Assembly (NCBI GenBank): GCA_013115145.1
Contig: JAAPAO010000192.1
Coordinates: 1-55,603 of the forward strand
Reading direction: 5' to 3'
DNA: 55,603 nucleotides
Source of the DNA: Perkinsus chesapeaki
Lineage: Eukaryota; Perkinsozoa; Perkinsida; Perkinsidae
A program made the position numbers and the translations under genes. The stretch's first letter is position 1, and the number at the start of each line of letters is the position of its first letter. Below the pieces are notes generated by a model. The model saw only the letters and a list, made by a program, of their open reading frames with translations, was not told the origin of the DNA and made no database searches. Shown here in pieces: positions 17,967 to 29,370 of this stretch.

Positions 17967-20153
17967 TCACTCAGGGTTAACCAGTCGTGCCTGCTCCGCC
18001 TCGTAAGCATCCCAATCTCTTGCGGGAGAGAAATAGCAATATATTGGGAATGACAGATAACACAGGCCAACAAAGACCACTAGAATCTGCCCAACGGTAT
18101 TGGCGGCTCCCTTGTAAGCCCTAGGGATAACTGGATGAGCGTTAACGACCTTCCTCAAACCCTCTCTAACATGTGAGATGAAGAATAGGACACCGACCAG
18201 ATAATAGCACACCCAGAACGGACTGGAGAACAGTTGGAATTCCATCTTGTAGAGATCCTTGAAGTGGACTATGCCGCAAGAGGTATCATCACTGCTGCAG
18301 TAGAAGGGATACATCCACTTCGTACGAAAGTAGTACTGAGGAGCAGCAGCCTCACTGACGAAGCGGAACTGCATAAGATGGGGGATCAAGAATGCCAAGA
18401 GGAAGCATCCTGAAATTATCATCCACAATTGGTCCACCCCCATGCTGATCTTTTTGAACTTGAAGGTACGGACCAGAGCCACAGTCACATGCATCACACC
18501 ACATAGTAGAAGATAAATCTCTACGGGCAACATTAATGTGCTCCATGGAACCGGACGGTTAAGGAAGTAACCATAGGCGTTGAAGTGAGGGGCACCAGCG
18601 AATACATGAAGATTGCCTAAACCATGTATTACGGTGAAGAACAACAAGAACACAGCCGACCTAGTGAGACCTGATTTGTCGTGGATAACCTTATAGTTCT
18701 TAACGCTGAAGATGGTGGCGAATACCTCATAGAGAAGCATGCCTACCAAACCAGCGATACCACCGAGAGCTTGCCAGGTCTCATGTGATACAGAGGGTCC
18801 CAATGGGCCGTACCTGTTGGCCGTATTTCTCTCGACGCCCCACCATTGATTAACCGGGGCCTCGCTCTTGTCCAATAGCGGAGCCGACAGTCCTCCGCCA
18901 GTATCAGCATTCGGCTTTGGAGCCCCGAGTTCACCCACAAAGTAAGCTCTGCCGTACTTGTCCATGGTGCCTTCAGGGTGGATCATGTTAAACTGTTCTG
19001 TACCGTCCTTGCCAGCATATGCCACAATCGCCGCCACTCCTCCAGGGTGAATTGGCAACCACTTGGTAACATCATAAACGATACCATCGAGAATAATCCA
19101 ACAGTCTTTCTCGCTGTTATGTTTGGCCACTTCCTCTTCATCTAGAACTTCACCATTAACCTCATCTCCTCCTTCCCCCGCCACGGGGCCTAGCTCGTAC
19201 TTCTTGCCATACTTCTCGATCGTGTCAGGTGGATGTATCATATTCCACTCGTCAGTGGCATCCTTGCCTGCATAGGTCATGATAACAGTTTCTCCACCAG
19301 GATGCAGCGGTAGCCATTCGGTGAGGTTATAAACCATACCGTTAATGATAACCCAGCAGTCAGCCTCAGTATTGTGCTTGGCAACCTCCTCCGCAGTAAG
19401 ACCTGGCTCAGTGGCGCCTCCTAGAGGATGGCCGAGCTTGCCCACAATGTACTTCGACCCATATTGTTGCAGAACATCGAACGAGTGGATCATGTTCCAC
19501 TCCTCCGTCGCGTCTTGGCCAGCATAGCGGAGGATTGCTTCCGGGCCACCGGGGTGCTCGTCAAGGAATGGAGTGACCGCCAAAACGAAGCCGTTAACTG
19601 CAACCCAGCAGTCGTCTTTGGTGTTGTGCTTGGCAACATCCTCCAGACTGAGGCCGGTGTTCTTCTTAGACTTCTTCTTTTTCTTAGGTGGCACGTACAG
19701 CTTGCCAATGACACACTGCGGGCAGGTTTCCTCGATCAGAGACTTAGCGTGGACCGTGTTGTACTCAAGAGAACAGTCAGTACCGCCAAATGCAGTTATA
19801 GACAGTCGGCCACCAGGATGCTCCTTGAGGTACTCTGTTACGTCAAGAACTTCACCATTGATAACAACCCAGCAGTCATCTGGCTCCCTATGTCTTGCTA
19901 CCTCCTCCATGGTGATACCCTCACTGATCTTTCCTACAATGAGATCTTTATATTGATTCATTAAATGGGAATCATGTACAGTGTTAAACTCAAGTGAACA
20001 TTCGGTACCAGCGAAAGCGGTGATGGCCAGTGAGCCTCCGGGGTGGTTTGGTAGGTACTTAGTGCAGTCGATGACGTCGCCATTTACAGCTATCCAGCAG
20101 TCATCCTCGCGGTTGTGCTTCTTAACTTGTTCTAGGGTAAATGAACGCGACAT
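17967..20153 (-). CDS. Five cytochrome b5 domains fused to a membrane di-heme cytochrome b
   Basis: The intron-free 728-residue frame starts at ATG 20153; the frame extends 19 codons further without an ATG. Five cytochrome b5 domains occupy about residues 1-410. Each has a first ligand in HPGG (NHPGG, EHPGG, EHPGG, LHPGG, IHPGG) and a second in the following NxxH: NTVH in the first two, NMIH in the last three. A lysine-rich linker (PPKKKKKSKKN) follows domain 2. From NQWWGVERNT onward the protein matches the C-terminal part of the fusion gene at 8999-13767, with the same four helix histidines (VIHGLGNLH, VMHVTVAL, IPHLMQFRF, ISHVREGL) and loop YCSSDDTSC. There is no flavoprotein, so it may pass electrons from the quinone pool to a soluble partner such as the neighbouring fumarate reductase, or be a paralogue with another acceptor. 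The genes face each other 4.2 kb apart. Confidence 0.9.
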   Translation of the reverse strand: MSRSFTLEQVKKHNREDDCWIAVNGDVIDCTKYLPNHPGGSLAITAFAGTECSLEFNTVHDSHLMNQYKDLIVGKISEGITMEEVARHREPDDCWVVINGEVLDVTEYLKEHPGGRLSITAFGGTDCSLEYNTVHAKSLIEETCPQCVIGKLYVPPKKKKKSKKNTGLSLEDVAKHNTKDDCWVAVNGFVLAVTPFLDEHPGGPEAILRYAGQDATEEWNMIHSFDVLQQYGSKYIVGKLGHPLGGATEPGLTAEEVAKHNTEADCWVIINGMVYNLTEWLPLHPGGETVIMTYAGKDATDEWNMIHPPDTIEKYGKKYELGPVAGEGGDEVNGEVLDEEEVAKHNSEKDCWIILDGIVYDVTKWLPIHPGGVAAIVAYAGKDGTEQFNMIHPEGTMDKYGRAYFVGELGAPKPNADTGGGLSAPLLDKSEAPVNQWWGVERNTANRYGPLGPSVSHETWQALGGIAGLVGMLLYEVFATIFSVKNYKVIHDKSGLTRSAVFLLFFTVIHGLGNLHVFAGAPHFNAYGYFLNRPVPWSTLMLPVEIYLLLCGVMHVTVALVRTFKFKKISMGVDQLWMIISGCFLLAFLIPHLMQFRFVSEAAAPQYYFRTKWMYPFYCSSDDTSCGIVHFKDLYKMEFQLFSSPFWVCYYLVGVLFFISHVREGLRKVVNAHPVIPRAYKGAANTVGQILVVFVGLCYLSFPIYCYFSPARDWDAYEAEQARLVNPE

Positions 20154-21436
20154 CTTCAACACAGCGGCACACGCTTCTGGTTGCAGAAATATTGCACGAA
20201 TCGACCTCAAAAAGCGTGCGCCCGAGTCACCGATTTCTCACGGTGTCACAATAGTCACTATTGAATAGTGTCTCCTATTGATGAAAGCAGTAGACGACAT
20301 GTGAGGCTCGGAGTGGTTGGTGGTGATGTAGTCGTAACAGTACAATCAAACACGACAGTCAAACGTCACGAAGTTGGTGGGAATTTTGTAAGTGTTATTA
20401 GCAATAAGTTGGAGAGTCGAGACCCCATTCTGAACTTCAGAATCTGAAGCACCCAAGAAAAGGTAGCGACAAACCTAGGGTGTGAACTTCACACTGTAAA
20501 GGAGCTCAGGAACAGCTCATGATGAGCTGGCTCCTAGAAAAACAAATGATGGAGAGTAAAAATCTGTTACAGCCTGTAACAGATTTTGGACAAGATAGCA
20601 AAGAGTATAAGAGAGGTTATTAGAGAAGATTCGTAATTACACAACATGGAAATACAAACATAAGAGCAAGTGGCAAGATTTCGAACTAAAGATGAAAAGT
20701 TGCTCATCACTGTTCATGACAAAATATCGCTATGAACGGCGCATGGTGGCGCCGAAAATTAGAATGCCCCGGATCAAATAACGGCTGTAGAGCCCAACGA
20801 GAGGAGGCTATCCGTGAATAAAATATGACGGTACTCGTTGCCAGTAGTGCAAAAGACGTATCTTCTCGCAAAAGACGCGTACGTCCGACTGCGTACATGC
20901 TCCTGTTCACATTCTAATAGAATGATTCTATGTCGCCCAATCAACGAATACGGTCCCTGCCCAGTGGGTAGTGCCCACGTAGGACACGCTGAGAGCCAGC
21001 CGTTCTATCACCGCCGGTGGCTCACCGGTTCACACTCTAACGAGATTTGTATTGTGGCTACCTGCATCGTATGATATGGCCACTATAGGCGTCAGTTCGA
21101 ATAGCAGGAGGTAGCTCTTAGGTTTACATATTTGGAGTTCCGAGGAACACTGTCTTATTCCAAAGGAAGGTTATTGCCAGGCTGCATGTGCGGAGCTCGG
21201 AGCCTGAATACTCGGTAGAAATCCCACGGTGTAATTTACTGACGCAAAATACGAGGAGGTTAAGCAAGTTACTAATCCGGCTAGGACTGACATTGACGAA
21301 GCCTACCAGTTGAAACGGTTCCACTGAAACCTGAACCTATAGGCTGGGATTAACAGACTGCGGACTGAAAAAAGGAGGAGGTTAGCTCTGTAGAGCCTAC
21401 GGCGTAGACTGTTAGGCTAAGACTACGACAAAAAGC
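20154..21436. other. Intergenic region rich in perfect palindromes
   Basis: I see no gene. There are at least six perfect palindromes with a single central base: 20249-20263, 20256-20270, 20435-20449, 20480-20494, 20513-20529 and 20559-20587. The last has 14-base arms. Confidence 0.6.
20559..20587. repeat. 29-bp perfect palindrome, 14-base arms, one central base
   Basis: Arms aaaatctgttacag and ctgtaacagatttt flank a single c at 20573. This is the longest perfect example of the one-base-centre palindromes in the window. Confidence 0.95.
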
Positions 21437-22705
21437 CTACATGATTGGTGGGTTTGGCGCAGTGAGGAAGCGAACCGAATATTGAGCAACATCAAGATTC
21501 CTCCTTTTGTAATAGTTATGTACTCCACCTTCAACGCGAACCAATGAAACATTTCTTGACCAAGGGCAATGCCAGTCTAGATACTTGAAGCGACCCTCGA
21601 AGAGTTTTGTTCGATTGAATGACTTCGAGCATCCCATCCTCTTCGCCCACCTTGCCATGTCAGCTCTAACTGAGGGGTGGCCGAAAAACCAATTCCCTTT
21701 CCACCAAACATAACCGTCTTCACTTCCATGAATGTGAAGCATCCTTTTGTCATTAGTAGAGTTATAAACCGCATCACACGCATCGAGGGCTGCAGATCCC
21801 CTGGCCATGAAGATGATACCAGCGATAGAAACGGCCCTCGACACCACATTACGACACATCAAAGTTTCAGCCATCATCCCACCATTGCTGTATCCGACAG
21901 CATAAACTGGAACCCATTCTGGAATACTCCATTCGGGGTCTCTTATCATTGCCTTGATGAACTCCGTGTCGTTGACAGAGGATGTAGCATGACAGCATCC
22001 TCCCGCGTTCCAGGCTTCAAGGAATACAACATTCTGCACCGCGCATGGAGTGAACAAGACAAACTTGTATTCCTCAGCATAATCCATCAAACGACTATAG
22101 TCTTTCCATTCATCGCAGTGACAATCCGTACAATGTAGGTTGACGAGGACAAAATTGAGTGAGGTTGTTGTTGGATAATAAATCCAATAGGTTCTATTCC
22201 CCTCGGGGCGTTCGATGGTCATACGTTGTTCAATACCGTTCCTCACACCAAGTCTCCTACCACTATGACTATCAGCAGGGGTCTCCTCAGAATAACGTGG
22301 CTGGAAGTTATCCTCCTCAAGATGTTGCTTGGTGCACTTAAAGATGGTACCATTCCAATTAACATCGATTTCATCCGAGGAAGAGTCATATTGGATAACC
22401 GACCATTGGGCTGGGGGGAGATGATAGTGGCGTAACATTTTCCCCAAATCTGTATCATTGCCATTTAGAACGAGCCCAGTGCCGTTGTAGTTGAATGCGA
22501 TACCTCTCACGTCGAGTGAATCGCCATACTCGGGCTCAGGCATACCAGACAGGTCCACAGTACCCTTAGTGGGGCTGGTAAGATCAACAAATATCTCAAA
22601 GAAGAGTACGATAGTGGTATCCGAGCCATAGGTGCCATTAGGCTGGGCGATTACATGACTTAACATGGGCATGGCCGCAGCGAGGTAGACACTAGAGTAC
22701 AACAT
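21437..22705 (-). CDS. Secreted esterase of the PHB depolymerase / feruloyl esterase (CE1-like) family
   Basis: A 422-residue intron-free frame starts at ATG 22705 with a hydrophobic signal peptide (YLAAAMPMLSHVIA). Residues about 25-150 form an extra N-terminal domain with several N-glycosylation sequons; I do not recognise it. The catalytic domain follows. NLHCTDCHCDEW sits at the oxyanion region, WNAGGCCHATSSVNDTEF matches the family block WxxGGCCxxA, and GYSNGGMMAE carries the nucleophile Ser273. HGSEDGYVWW carries Asp330 and GGVHNYY carries His396, completing the triad. Secreted relatives cleave short-chain polyester or aromatic esters on plant or bacterial polymers. The substrate here is open. 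The gene stands alone, without operon-like neighbours. Confidence 0.85.
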   Translation of the reverse strand: MLYSSVYLAAAMPMLSHVIAQPNGTYGSDTTIVLFFEIFVDLTSPTKGTVDLSGMPEPEYGDSLDVRGIAFNYNGTGLVLNGNDTDLGKMLRHYHLPPAQWSVIQYDSSSDEIDVNWNGTIFKCTKQHLEEDNFQPRYSEETPADSHSGRRLGVRNGIEQRMTIERPEGNRTYWIYYPTTTSLNFVLVNLHCTDCHCDEWKDYSRLMDYAEEYKFVLFTPCAVQNVVFLEAWNAGGCCHATSSVNDTEFIKAMIRDPEWSIPEWVPVYAVGYSNGGMMAETLMCRNVVSRAVSIAGIIFMARGSAALDACDAVYNSTNDKRMLHIHGSEDGYVWWKGNWFFGHPSVRADMARWAKRMGCSKSFNRTKLFEGRFKYLDWHCPWSRNVSLVRVEGGVHNYYKRRNLDVAQYSVRFLTAPNPPIM

Positions 22706-25606
22706 TTCTCAGAGAAGAGATGCAACGTCAGACGAGGGAGGAGTTCCGGCGAATAGCGAAGCGTGATGCACGCGTGATGCTACGCGGTGATCATCGACGC
22801 GGCATTCGACGCTATCAACGGGCCGTCCGAGGGTATTTGAAGCTCACGAGCTCGAAGGTGGAATGAAATGTGCCCCGGAAATTCCGAATCAGAACCACTG
22901 TAGGGTAACTTTCGTTTTTTACGTTTAAGTATATTTTACCAAGCCAGCCCTGCCGATGAATAGGATTTGAATTCGCACGTGAGCTCTAGCCATAGCAGGC
23001 TCAAGTCACTCGTTTCCTGGTGCAAGCCCAACAGTCCGGCATTGAACGAAGAAGAATTAACCATCAGAAAATGTCAGCTTGGTACTATGAACTTTAACTC
23101 ACTGAACTCCTGAAAAGCCTCAAAAAGTACTACAGTAGTACTCAAGCACTACTGTACTTGAGCGAAAAATCATCCTGCGGGAGCTCCATCCAATGCGCGT
23201 GTTCCTGCCGAAACGACGCGGTAGGCAAGCGCTTTCCAGCACCGGCCAGTGTTAAGGTCCTTAACTTGAGGAAAGCGTCGAAATACCGAAGTTAAGAAAA
23301 GTATGGCTATCAGCAAAAAAGGTGGACCGAGGAAAGCGTCGAAATACCGAAGTTAAGAAAAGTATGGCTATCAGCAAAAAAGGTGGAGCATCCGCGTCGC
23401 AAGGACACGGTAGGAAAGCAAAGAGATTCGGCGCCTCAAGCTCAGTTTAGAGCTCGGAGCGCGAGCCAGCCAACCGCCTTTGGCTGCAGAGCGATAGGGG
23501 TTCGTGATGGACATGAACGCCAAAGAGGAGCTAATGAATCTGGCGGTTTTAAAACGAGGTTTGTGGTTCTCTCCCGCACTCCCGTGTTAGTCGAGATTTT
23601 ATATGCCAGATCCATACTATTAATGCAGTCCAGTTACTGAACTCCACTATGACAAACTGCTGTAATCACACCTGTTAAGCTGCCTCCGTGCTCCTCAATA
23701 CGCGGAGCACTAGCTGTTATTAGCTGCTAGTGGATACTCGGATTTCACAGCGTGGTTCCAATACTTCCAACCCTTTAGCACGTTAGTGAAGCGCGTTTCT
23801 CACGTGCGAATAAATATGCCTTTTACGCCGTATGACACGTTACACACGGCACGTAGGACACGGATGACAAGGGAAATCTACTGTAGTGGTACTTGTACTT
23901 CAAACACCAACCGATAGCGGAGCGCTTAGATGTACCACTCAGAAACCTTATGAGAAGTTTCAGTATGGGTACACGTTTTCGAGCTCGAGAGTGAAACGCG
24001 TTTCGCGGCTAACGTGCTACACTAGCGTTTTACATACGATGTGATTCGCGGCGCGTTCACACTACAGTCCAGGGTCACCCCTTCGCATTGGGGCCCCCAA
24101 TGCGCCGGGGTTAGCTTGACGATGACAATGTCATGACATCATTCAATAGAATGGCTTTCCAATAATTCCAGGCACATCATTTGTGCGGCACAAAATGTGC
24201 CCGATATAGGCACCTGGGGCACAAACGGCCCCTACATTTGCCTTGGGTCACTTGCTGAAATGATTTCACTGAAATCTATCTCATCGCGCATGCATCCGGA
24301 GAGTTCTCTCAGCTTGTCCCGCAGAACGTTTCTTTGTGGTGGGAAGTTCAAGCTCGTAAGCTGAACGCTGAGGGAAGATGCTATATAGTTCAACAGCGGC
24401 GTCGCCCTCATCCCGCAGCGGGATCCCCGCTACCTTAATTTACTCCGGGCAAGTTGCTCAGCGACTGGGAACTATATCTATAGTCACAATGTGAGCCTGC
24501 GGCATGTATATGAGTCTCACACACATAGCAACGGCAACCTCACGCTGCCTCCTTGACACTAGCAAGCCCTATAAAATACGTTATCATGAATGTGCAAAAT
24601 GCGTATTCCATTGGTTTTATTACACGAAGTGTTACACGGTGTAGCTTACACCTACCCAACATATCGGTCTGTCTAGTTTCGCACAACGCGGAAAACACTG
24701 TTTTACACGTGGAACCGGTGAAACCCCAGTGGGATTACCCCCAGTGAGCGTGCTACATAAGCCCTAATTTGACACCTACTTGGTAACGCAAGCATAGTTT
24801 GAACTCTCGAAATGTTGCACGCTATATATCGGCAAGCTATAACTCTGTGCTAACTCTTCCGTGTTGTCTGACAGTGAATGCATAAATGGCGAGTGTAACG
24901 CGGTTACGTTTGTAAGTTGTGTGTAGCTAAGGCATCTTGGCGCTCGTCGAGTGTACTGAGAGGTCCTGAGCGGCCACGCGGAAAATACTGTTGCTGTTGA
25001 TATTCGAAACTGGTATACCCAATAACACACCAATTAATTGTTTCTCACGCGGCTACAAGTCAGTCTCTGGCTGGTCCAGTATAAATTTTTTCATTTCGGA
25101 AATCTCCTGTAGATCGTTGGCGGTCATGAGCAAGCGTCCAGGATCGAACGAGTAACTACAATACAACAACGCATGGAGGCTTCGCAAAATTTCGTTTGCC
25201 CTATACAGGTGGTCCCTCAGGAACTGTTTCTGTTACAGGAATCCTGTCACAGTAATTACCGACTATTAGCTGGATCTACAACTATTCTCAGAATAGTATT
25301 CTACAATGTGGCTACGTGAATGCACCGATCTGTAAGTATGCTCTAAATCGGTAAAGTCCACAAAGACAGCCACTAAATTGCAAGTTAAGCAGCACTGACG
25401 CAGCGTAGGTTATACTTACAGATTAACCTTCGCTAGCCCTCCGAGCGTTAATCGAGTCTTCCAGTCTGCTGCCAGCTTGTCAGTTCCGACCTTAAGATTC
25501 TCTAGGGTCCAGTCCTAGCCAATAGTCGCACGAAATGGGAAGGATGTTGATCTCACTAATTTCAGAGTGACGAATGCCATTTGAGATCGCCCGTTATTTG
25601 CTCCCA
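22706..25606. other. Long intergenic region: tandem duplication, palindromes, no supported gene
   Basis: About 2.9 kb without a convincing gene. It contains a 61-bp tandem duplication (23268-23387), one-base-centre palindromes at 23126-23142, 24084-24104 (ten-base arms) and 25281-25297, an imperfect one at 25230-25252, and a tRNA-like relic at about 22951-23041. Short frames have no recognisable motif. Confidence 0.5.
23268..23387. repeat. 61-bp tandem duplication with a lysine-rich start
   Basis: Two copies begin at 23268 and 23329 and are identical over about 59 bp. Each contains an ATG opening MAISKKGG; after copy 2 the frame continues 28 codons with basic composition. Whether it is translated is unknown. 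Confidence 0.9.
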
Positions 25607-25903
25607 TCAAGAAGGCATCCTCAGTCGCTTTGCCTTCATGTGATATACTTGCCTGAAATGCTCTCGTTGAGAGAATTTCAGGCAATTGACAATTGGGTAT
25701 ACTGCCTGCAAGCATTTTACTACTCTCAAATGATCCAGTTCTTCTCGGAATGAGTATGAAACATCGGTTTGCATGGAGTCGGGTTCATCAAGTTCGCCGA
25801 TATCCAGCTCCTCTATATCCTTTGCCGCGTCAAATATTATCATTTCCGGCTCATAAGAGAGCGCAGTATGAACCGCGAGAAGCCAAAAGGCAAACGGCCG
25901 CAT
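25607..25903 (-). CDS. Possible small secreted protein (hypothetical)
   Basis: A 98-codon frame starts at ATG 25903 with a good signal-peptide profile (MRPFAFWLLAVHTALSYE) followed by an acidic stretch (DIEELDIGELDEPDS). A second frame (25515-25715) overlaps downstream, and splicing into it near 25715 is possible. No family recognised. Confidence 0.35.
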   Translation of the reverse strand: MRPFAFWLLAVHTALSYEPEMIIFDAAKDIEELDIGELDEPDSMQTDVSYSFREELDHLRVVKCLQAVYPIVNCLKFSQREHFRQVYHMKAKRLRMPS

Positions 25904-26571
25904 TTTTTCAAAAATACCTGCCGGCCAACCAGTAGGATTAACTTAATCGTTGATACCGTTTAGTTCGACGACGTTTAGTTCGACCATTTAGTTTAACTTC
26001 AAGCAGGCGACGCCAACACCATGAGGTTCGAGGGAGTCTCTGCTGCAGAGACACGGGTTGCGTTCTACATTGTAGACTGAACCGAATTTACGAACAAAAC
26101 CGTGTTTAGGTTAAGCCCCGAGTTGACACAGTATATAGAGATTGCAGTATTCTCATCGGTCAAGTTTTGCAGCGTGTAGGAGTTATAAGATATCTACAGT
26201 ACCACTTGGGATCTTGTATTCACTGTCACGGTTTGCAGAGCAGGAGAGACACCGCGAGCTCGCGTGACGGATTAGCCTAATCAGATTTGGTTAAATTCGA
26301 GTTGCGAGTATTCCTCCAGGCAAACAAACCTGTAACACTCTTCGAATACTAGAAATGCTAGTATTAAAAGGGAGAACGTCTACATTCTAGACTCTAGAAT
26401 GCTCCTTTTGTTCATTGGTTTTTAACGTTGTTCTTTGTGCATTTCAAAATAATGCTGAGGTGCGCAATACTTTCCGGGGAAAGTTTCCTCTTCCTGCACA
26501 TTGTTCGCCGTTGTCTATTTTCCAGTGTGCAGCAAAGCCACTGTGAATCAACACAAATCGAGCCCAAGTGT

Positions 26572-29370
26572 TTACGAACTTTGAACAACTCCATGACCAG
26601 ATGCCTCTAACTCTTGTATTCTTTTCTTCAGCAACTGTGCCTCCTTCGCCAGCTCTCCTCTTTGACGCTGTAAAGACCGGCCTGAACGTGCGTGAGGCTG
26701 GAGGCGCTCAGAAAGCGCAGCGCCCAGCTCCAGCGGAATGAGCACTGAACGAAAGCCAATATCCGTAGGCGCTGCCTACTGAGGTTTTCCAGTGATTCTC
26801 TTTGGCTCGCCTCCTTCCGCAACTTCTGTTCCAATTGCCCACGATCGCGCTTCAGAGAGTCAACCTCAGATCTAGAGAAGGCGGGTGAATCAGGGAAAGT
26901 ATCGCTTTCCAGTATGATGTGTATGATGCAGTTCGCCAATTAAATAAATTATAATTAAGCGTCATTTGATAAGTCCAGTTAATAATTGATTAAATTCTGC
27001 GAGTGGAGGTTCTATTAGTATTAGCCTAATTAAACTCCTCCTCTCCTTTGAGAATGATGCCAAGCCACAGTGAAAAGTCGTACAGATAGGATCAGCGTTT
27101 ATCGAGCAATACTCCTATATTGCATTGCAGTAATCATTCATGGTGAGAATTGAGGTCGCCCAACTAACTTGTGCTATACCCACTTCAGCTTCTTGAGTGC
27201 TTCAGTGGATTTGCTGAATATGCCTCCCATTTCTTCAACTTTACCACTGTACTCATCGATCTCACTGCGTTGCTTTTTCACACACACCATCAAAGCGTCT
27301 CGCTGCAAGCAATGTCGATTACCCATTGACTGATCTCGGAGGGATCAAGATTACTTCGCCCGAAAGTTTTTGGATCACTTCGCTCTGTTCATGGTGTGTT
27401 TTCTTGTACTGCTCTAATAGTTCTACCATAACCTTCTGCTTGCTTTCAGTTTCGCTGGTCTGTTTTGTAACATCCTCCAAGAATCCTCTCAGCTTTTCTC
27501 TGAGCCTGAATTGAGTCTCAATTATTGAGACGGCTTCGCATGAACCATATGAATCAACGTGGGAGCCCCAACGTAGGGAACAAGTCTCAATGTGTTGTGC
27601 CATCGATGGCCAGGATAAGTCGGTTTCAGTTTGTTTCAAACCAGCTCGCTCAGATCGCCCTTTCCTTGCCGCTTCCCACGGACACACGAATCGTGACCCA
27701 CGCAATGAGCTCGTATTTCGCAGACAGTACCAAGTGGGCGACTCGCCGAGGGCCAGGACGATACGGAAGTGAAAGCCTTACATAGCGTTTTCGTTTTCGG
27801 TTTTTTTCCTTCCCTCTTCCATCTCCTCACATTCTCTCTTAAAGTCGCTCATGACTTCCGTGACGGTTTTTTGCATATTTGCTTGCTTTTCTTCAACACC
27901 TACGAGTTGAAGGTTGCAAGAAGCTTTGAGCTTCACTGGGTGTAACCCGCTCTATGGCGTCAAGAGGCTTAAGCTGATATATTTTCGGCCCTTAAGTAGA
28001 AAGTCAGTCTTCAATCCAATGTCACATGTCGGAAAGACTTGTCATACCTTTTCGGAGAACCACATAAAAATACTCAATCTCTATAAATAAGCCAACTATT
28101 AAATTGCCTTTTGTGGACCCCTCTCACCCTCGCTGATCCTCCTTGCCTCTTCTCGAACCCTCCGGTTTTCTTCTTGAAGTGCTTTGCACAATTTTTCCAG
28201 CTTCTCGTTCATAACCGTTACTTTAGCAAGCTCCTGTACAACTGAAGACTCAAAGTGGCCAAAATTGCATGCTCCAGAGATCGCTTAGCACACAACAGTA
28301 CCATCTAAGTTTCATGATTAGGAACATAATCATTAGACGCATAATAGCGAGTGAATCAATGTAGATTTTCTAAGAGTTCCTCGCCGGCCAACGTCACGAA
28401 TGCCAGCAGGCGACGACGACGCTGCGAACGTACTGCTCAGGTCGGCTTTTTCCGATAGAACAAGAGATTCTGCGAAGAGCAGTGAGAAGATATCACGACG
28501 TGAAAGATAGAGAAAATGAGGAAATGTACGAAGAGTAATTCAGTGAATTACTAGCAGTAATTGACTCCAAATCGACACTGGGATGAATCGATTATTAGAA
28601 TGGATAAGACGATGATGGATGGGGAGCCGCATTGACCGGTCCACAGAAGTTTGAAATGGGAGTGACGCATCGGAGCGATTCGCTCCGACTTCGGAAGTCC
28701 AGGATTCAGGCATTCAGCGTGGAATACTGCGTGCAGTTGCCAGGCAGTTCCCACGATGGCGGGAGCGTGATACGTTCTATCATAGAGCGTAGCACGCTCC
28801 CGCCAACATAGAGCTTCTATGCGTGGCATGGCATGCGAGGACTATTTTGAGGAAGCGTGGCGACCTACATTTGTCTTTCATACTTCTCTCCTCGGCATAT
28901 TTCTTCTCGATTCTGTCTTGCTCTTTAACTGCATCCTCCACGATTTTCCATAGCTTATCACCTGAACAGACCAGCATAAACAAGGCCGATTACGAACCGA
29001 AGCAACATGTCGAATTGGTAATAACAGAACTATTCGGACTACTGCGCGAAGGCTTGACCATCCCCACGCGGAGATGTTTTGCGGAGGTAGTCCTGTTTTT
29101 CCAGATACATACATAGCAAACGGTAGAAGAAACTCCCTAGTCAAATAAGAAATCTCGTGTTTATCCGGCGACACTCTGATTCCATATCCTGCATATTCGG
29201 TTCGCTAAGCTAAACCTAATTCAAGCAACAGGACCACCTATGGTTATGTTCTTCGCTCCTGTGAGACACTCCTTCATCTTCTGTCCGTTCTTCAACACTT
29301 TCCGATGAAACTTGGCGACGCTGGAGGAATCGTTCACTTCCGTCGCCTCGACGACTTCCGAACTCGTCAT
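26572..29370 (-). CDS. Taxilin-family coiled-coil protein, eight exons
   Basis: Proposed exons on the complement: 29370..29238, 28961..28884, 28241..28128, 27881..27782, 27505..27355, 27302..27180, 26864..26780, 26681..26572. They join in phase to 297 residues ending at TAA. Taxilin landmarks appear in family order: NEKLEKLCKALQEENRRVRE (family LCRELQxxNK), SDFKRECEEM, then LREKLRGFLEDV with LLEQYKKTHHEQ. Next come DEYSGKVEEMGGIFSKSTEA (family YxxKFxEFQxTLxKSNE) and the C-terminal ENLSRSLQRQRGELAK (family LCRxLQxxR). The protein is nearly all coiled coil. Taxilins bind syntaxins and act in vesicle traffic. It is shorter than animal taxilins because the N-terminal variable region is small. Exon 4's acceptor (gaagaaaag) is weak but the only in-phase choice. 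The 642-bp intron 2 holds a 49-bp quasi-palindrome. Confidence 0.8.
28757..28805. repeat. 49-bp quasi-palindrome inside a taxilin intron
   Basis: Arms of 24 bases with two mismatches flank one central base (c at 28781). The outer arms tggcgggagcgtg and cacgctcccgcca pair perfectly apart from the inner junction. It could extrude as a stable hairpin in DNA or pre-mRNA. Confidence 0.9.

Noticed and set aside
22951-23041. tRNA-like sequence on the minus strand (91 nt, tgccg/cggca ends, TTCAAATCC-like B box)
   Set aside because: The acceptor pairs partly, but the anticodon and T stems do not form; at best a tRNA-derived relic.
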